A stretch of 64,000 nt of DNA, from the NCBI GenBank assembly GCA_009760855.2, contig WPIO01000147.1, forward strand, positions 793,001 to 857,000. Reading direction: 5' to 3'. The translations under genes and the position numbers were made by a program. This stretch comes from Cristatella mucedo (lineage: Eukaryota; Bryozoa; Phylactolaemata; Cristatellidae). Positions 59,960 through 64,000 of the stretch are shown in pieces; within the stretch, counting starts at the first letter, position 1; every line of letters starts with the position of its first letter. Below the pieces are notes generated by a model. The model searched no databases. It saw nothing but the letters and a program-made list of their open reading frames with translations, and was not told the DNA's origin.

Positions 59960-59997
59960 GCTACGGCGGCGCCGCTTTAGGGCGCCGCCGCCGTAGC
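59960..59997. repeat. 14-bp hairpin with a 3-nt bulge
   Basis: GCTACGGCGGCGCC pairs with GGCGCCG and CCGTAGC, with CCG bulged and loop GCTTTAG. Confidence 0.75.
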
Positions 59998-60784
59998 TCA
60001 GTGCGTACCCGTACTTCCTCTCTTCCTCTCTTCTAGTGCCCCGGGTGTCCCGACCGCGGATTGAGAGAAACGAAGCGCTGCGGAATGGGGGAGGGAATGG
60101 GAGTCGTAGATGGGCGGCGCCTGAGTGCCCTCCTGAAAGCAGGCACCGGCGAGGCGCTCGCTCGCGCGCGCCCCCTGCAGATTCGCCGCGCTCGCTTTCG
60201 CGCTCGCGGAGCGAACTTGCCTGGCTTGAACTCGCTCGCAGCCGAGCTGTGCGCAGGCAGACTGCGTCGGTACTGAGAGCTGCCGTGCGGTGACGCGCTG
60301 AAGTAATGGTGTGTGCCCAGATGTGGCTATATATGGGCAGCCGCCAGGTGCGCCCGAGCGCGAGCTCTCGCCCGCCCGCCGCCGACACGCCGGCCGGCTG
60401 CCGTCTCGCGTGGCGGGCCTGGATCGCGCCGGACGCGAAACCTTGATCCGCCGGCGACGGCCTGCTTGCGAGCTACTATCGCGGAAGCCGGCCGGAAAGA
60501 GTAAGTGTCGATTAATAATCGCCCGAGAGGATCGCAGATTAGGGAGCCAGTCCAAATTTGAAGAGCCGGAGACCGGCCGGCGAGTTCCGAGCGGAGCGCG
60601 CGGTACAACCCGGTCGAGGCCGTCCGCCAATCAAAGGAGCGCTGGGGCTCGCCCACGTGACCCGCACGCGTAGACTGCGGCGGGCGGGTCGCTCTACTCG
60701 CTCTACTAGCGTTCGATGCCGAGGCGTCGTGCGCGAGGCTGCAGCTGCTCCAGCGCACCGATTCGAACGCACCGGCCGCGATCA

Positions 60785-60931
<147 letters not shown>

Positions 60932-61577
60932 CCATCCGCTGCCGCGATCGACGCAGAGAGGGCAGCGCCGGCAAGCAACGCTCGGCCCTCATCACCGAAG
61001 GCGCGCAGTCGGCGGCGGCGGCCCTCGCGATATGCCGCCGAGAGGCGCGGCGAGCCATCACGCAGCGCGCGCGCGCGAGGCGTCGCGCCGCGCGAGTCGA
61101 GCCAGCTCCGAGAGCAGGGTTAACGTACGCTGCGCGCCCGGCATTAGCAGCGATATCGCGCGGGAGTGCCGGCTGCAGACGACTCGGTTCCGTTGCTCTG
61201 GCCCCTGGCGCAGCTGCAGGCAACCGTAGCAAGTTCGTGCTCAGCTTTTGCGACTGTCGGAAGGCGGCGTCGTCGACGATGACGTTGACGATGACAAGTT
61301 CACGCGGCGCTCTCATCTGCTGCCTCAGCCGCCGATCGGAACTAGTCGCCGCCGGGCCAATTAAGCGGCGCCCTAATTGCCGCACCGGAGCAGCGCCGAG
61401 AAGGGAGGGCCGCGGCGGCGGCGGCGGTCTGACTGCGGCGCCCATCGAGCGACGGCCGCCGGTGCTCGCCCCGGCGGCGGCCAGGTGAAAGGCATTAAAA
61501 GCCACACTACGATCGGCGGCCGGCGCTCGTAACGCGGAAACGATGGCTAATGAGCTCCTGCGCCCGCGGGTCCTCTA

Positions 61578-61619
61578 TTTTCAGTCGATGCGAGCGAGCG
61601 CGCTCGCAGCGACTGAAAA
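61578..61619. repeat. 19-bp hairpin (one mismatch), 4-nt loop
   Basis: TTTTCAGTCGATGCGAGCG pairs with 61601-61619 except for one A-G mismatch; the loop is AGCG. Confidence 0.9.
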
Positions 61620-61622
61620 CGA

Positions 61623-61655
61623 GATGCTTCTCGCGATGGGGGCGCGAGAAGCATC
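61623..61655. repeat. 13-bp perfect hairpin, 7-nt loop
   Basis: GATGCTTCTCGCG, loop ATGGGGG, then the exact complement. It starts 3 nt after the previous hairpin. Confidence 0.9.
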
Positions 61656-61990
61656 CGACTGAACGCGATTGACCCGGCGGCGGTCGGGGCGTCGGCGACG
61701 GTCGGGGCTCGCTCCTTATTCGCGAACCTTCGCGGAGAGAGCGCCGCGTTCTGGAAGCTACGGACGTCTCCTGCTCCGGAGGTCCTGCTCCGTGGCACAG
61801 GAGACCGCCGCTCCTCCTCTGAGGTGCACGAATAGGAACTAGACGGGCGTCTGGCTTTGGCTCTACGTTTACGAATAGCTAGCGTTCGATTTGCTCAGGG
61901 ACAACGGGCTCCTGCCGATTAACGCTCGTGTTGGCATGAATCGCGATTACACTTCACTATACGCTCATTCTCATAGGAAGGAGCCGCGCC

Positions 61991-63814
61991 GAGTGAAGTG
62001 GTTAGCGTCAAATAATGTGGACCGCACAATTTTTTGAAATTCCATTTCACTTTTCAATAAGGCTTGTCATCCTCAACCACTCGACATCGTGCAGCAGACA
62101 GACGCAGAGACAAGATGGCTTCAGGAGACGTGTCTTTTGAATGGCGCAGCCGTCATGCTGCGTACACGACGTTATAGTTTCCTATCAGCTTAGATCTAAG
62201 CACATTCTTCCTTGGAGCCCCGTCTCGATAAATTAAAAATAATGGTCGAGCTGCCAAGCGCAAAATGGCTCTCGCTCTCCGTCTCCCAACGGAAACTGGC
62301 CTTTCCAGTCTCTCTTAATCATTTATAGAGTTCTTCAAAATGATGCACGCGTGGCACAGAGCAACAACGGTGCCACAGAGTCTTCCATTTAGACAGCGCA
62401 ATCCAAGAGCCGCGCGAATGCACCACCTGACCAGGTAGCTAAAGGCGTCTGGGTAGTTGCATCCGGCCTCGGCCTCGGCATACTACCGGAAGCCGAACGG
62501 ACGGCTTAGGAGACTGACGCATGGTGCTCCTCAGGACCCGCACTGGGCCGCCAGCCGTGCGAAATCTGCTCTCGGGCCGAAATTGTAGCAAAATCTCTTC
62601 AACCAGACTCCGCAGAAATGGCGAGAGCCCGCGACCACGTGCAAGGAGGAAAGACGTGGCTGCTAGTTGGCAAACTAACGTCTAGTCCCGCGCTAGTACC
62701 CGGATACCGTCGCTGCTTAGTAGCCGTCGGAGCTCTTTGAAAAGAGGTGAGTCTTTCACGTACATGTTCTTGACGAGAAGATTCTGGAAGGCTTCGAACT
62801 CCACCCGGTGGAATAAACTGGGAACGGGAGCTGAGCCGAAGGATAGCCGCACGCCGCCGCCCGCTAGCGTTCGAAGCGCCGCCTAGCGAGCGCTAGCTCG
62901 CTTCTCCTGCGCTCGTAGGTAGGCCGCTTCGTTTCTCGCATAAGCAACACGATTCGGCAGTGAACAAGGCCGCCGTCGCCTGCCCACCGCTGTTGACGTA
63001 GTAACGTGACGCAAGGCACTGCGCGATACTTAAGCCTCGACGTCCAACAGTCTCTCGTCGCAGAAAGCAGCGGCTTGCTAGTCTGTTCGCGGACGTGGAA
63101 GACGCGGGAATCTACGAAAAAATGCACGCGCGCGAGCACTCATATAAAACGCGATGGCGCGTGCACACGATATGCAGCGGGGTCCCAAGTTGCGAAGCTA
63201 ATCAGTTTTCGGACTGGGTTCGTAAACTGGGCCGTTCGTAACTCGTAATCCCAGTGTACTTATACATTTATGTGATTTATGTACCTGTGCAGACGCATTG
63301 GCCACATTCATATCGATACTCGCGTATCTAAATGCAGTGTGTGCCTACATTCGTGTAGCCACGTATCAGATACGAATCGTCTCGTTAATATAGGAGCGAG
63401 TAGGCCTGGCGGAAATGAGAGTGATTGATAAACGGAGATCGTGCAGACAAGTAGATAGAGAACTAGAGAAGCCGGCTCGGCAAAGCCCGGCTGACTGACG
63501 TCCTATGTGTGTGAGAGAGAGAGAGAGTCAAGGAAAACTCAAGGCTATTCGTACCTGGAGTAATCGACGACACGTGCTTCCAAATCGATTGCTCGTCTCG
63601 TGCACATACCATTCACTTCCGAACAGCCGGCCTCGCGCGAGCTGCGTCCGTTTCAGCAGGCAGCTCGATGCTCGCGCTTTACTGTCCGATTCAGCAGGCA
63701 TCGCTGTCTATGCGGGTCTTCTCCAGCTCCGCTTCAGCGCTTCAGCGCTGCTGGAGGCGGCTCGCGTGCCTCGCATCATGCGATGCACGCCCCCTTCAAG
63801 AGCTTCTAGGGGCC
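61991..63814. other. No supported gene
   Basis: Mixed composition. ATATAAAA at 63142 is TATA-like but no gene follows clearly. A short GA run lies near 63512. Confidence 0.35.
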
Positions 63815-63970
63815 AAGGTGCCTTAGCTTGGTGATCCAATTCATGGGTTCGAGTACCGCAGCAGGCTACTTGGCGTTGTCTACACTGCACGCTGGGTGAC
63901 AGCCGCCGAGGCTCTTTCCCGCTATGCATGTAAATGAGGCCGTTGAACCAGCTAGCCTCAGCATTGTACT
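63815..63970 (+). repeat. tRNA-derived SINE
   Basis: GGTGATCCAATTCATGGGTTCGAG covers box B, and the 3' end CCCGCTATGCATGTAAATGA, then GGCCGTTGAACCAGCTAG, matches the family tail. The head is diverged. Confidence 0.65.
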
Positions 63971-64000
63971 TCATTTCAAAGAGTGGCGTGGGTGGGATTC

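Overview
The window looks like nuclear DNA of a metazoan. Genes have introns with GT-AG boundaries. Non-LTR retrotransposons with trinucleotide tails, a tRNA-derived SINE family, long dinucleotide microsatellites and CpG-rich blocks fill most of the rest. CpG is not depleted, which fits an invertebrate or a basal chordate better than a mammal, but the sequence does not fix the phylum. Nothing bacterial, organellar or viral was recognised.

Layout. 1-10 kb is mostly truncated copies of one L2/CR1-like LINE (called family 1), plus a second LINE family (family 2). 12.3-16.5 kb holds a decayed satellite of about 168 bp, present in opposite orientations on the two sides of 14-15.5 kb. 16.5-27 kb is old repeat: SINEs, a Tigger/pogo-like transposase remnant and an old LINE that still shows endonuclease and reverse transcriptase traces. 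27-38 kb alternates CpG-rich blocks, which hold a few candidate first exons, with LINE and SINE fragments; one LINE insert lies between two copies of a 320-400 bp flank. 38.4-50 kb contains the best supported gene. 50.6-57 kb has a LINE copy, very long microsatellites and an intronless gene on the minus strand. 57.5-64 kb has SINE copies around a CpG-rich block with strong hairpins.

Main gene. A DYRK-family protein kinase, closest to DYRK4 from remembered family features, runs on the plus strand from 39263 to 48746. I placed eleven coding exons with matching phases and consensus splice sites, giving 558 residues. The N-terminal DYRK region, glycine loop, VALK lysine, HCDLKPEN, DFG, activation loop and an LPPL-type C-terminus are all present. 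The first tyrosine of the YxY loop motif is phenylalanine. A nearly pristine LINE 3' end sits in one intron, and CU and GA tracts in different introns are complementary in the pre-mRNA.

Second gene. The minus-strand reading frame 52722-53867 (381 residues) has three predicted coiled coils and a tyrosine-rich tail. I do not recognise it. Other short coding calls (26986, 32760, 36623, 56554, 58700) are low-confidence candidates. No pathway link between the genes is visible.
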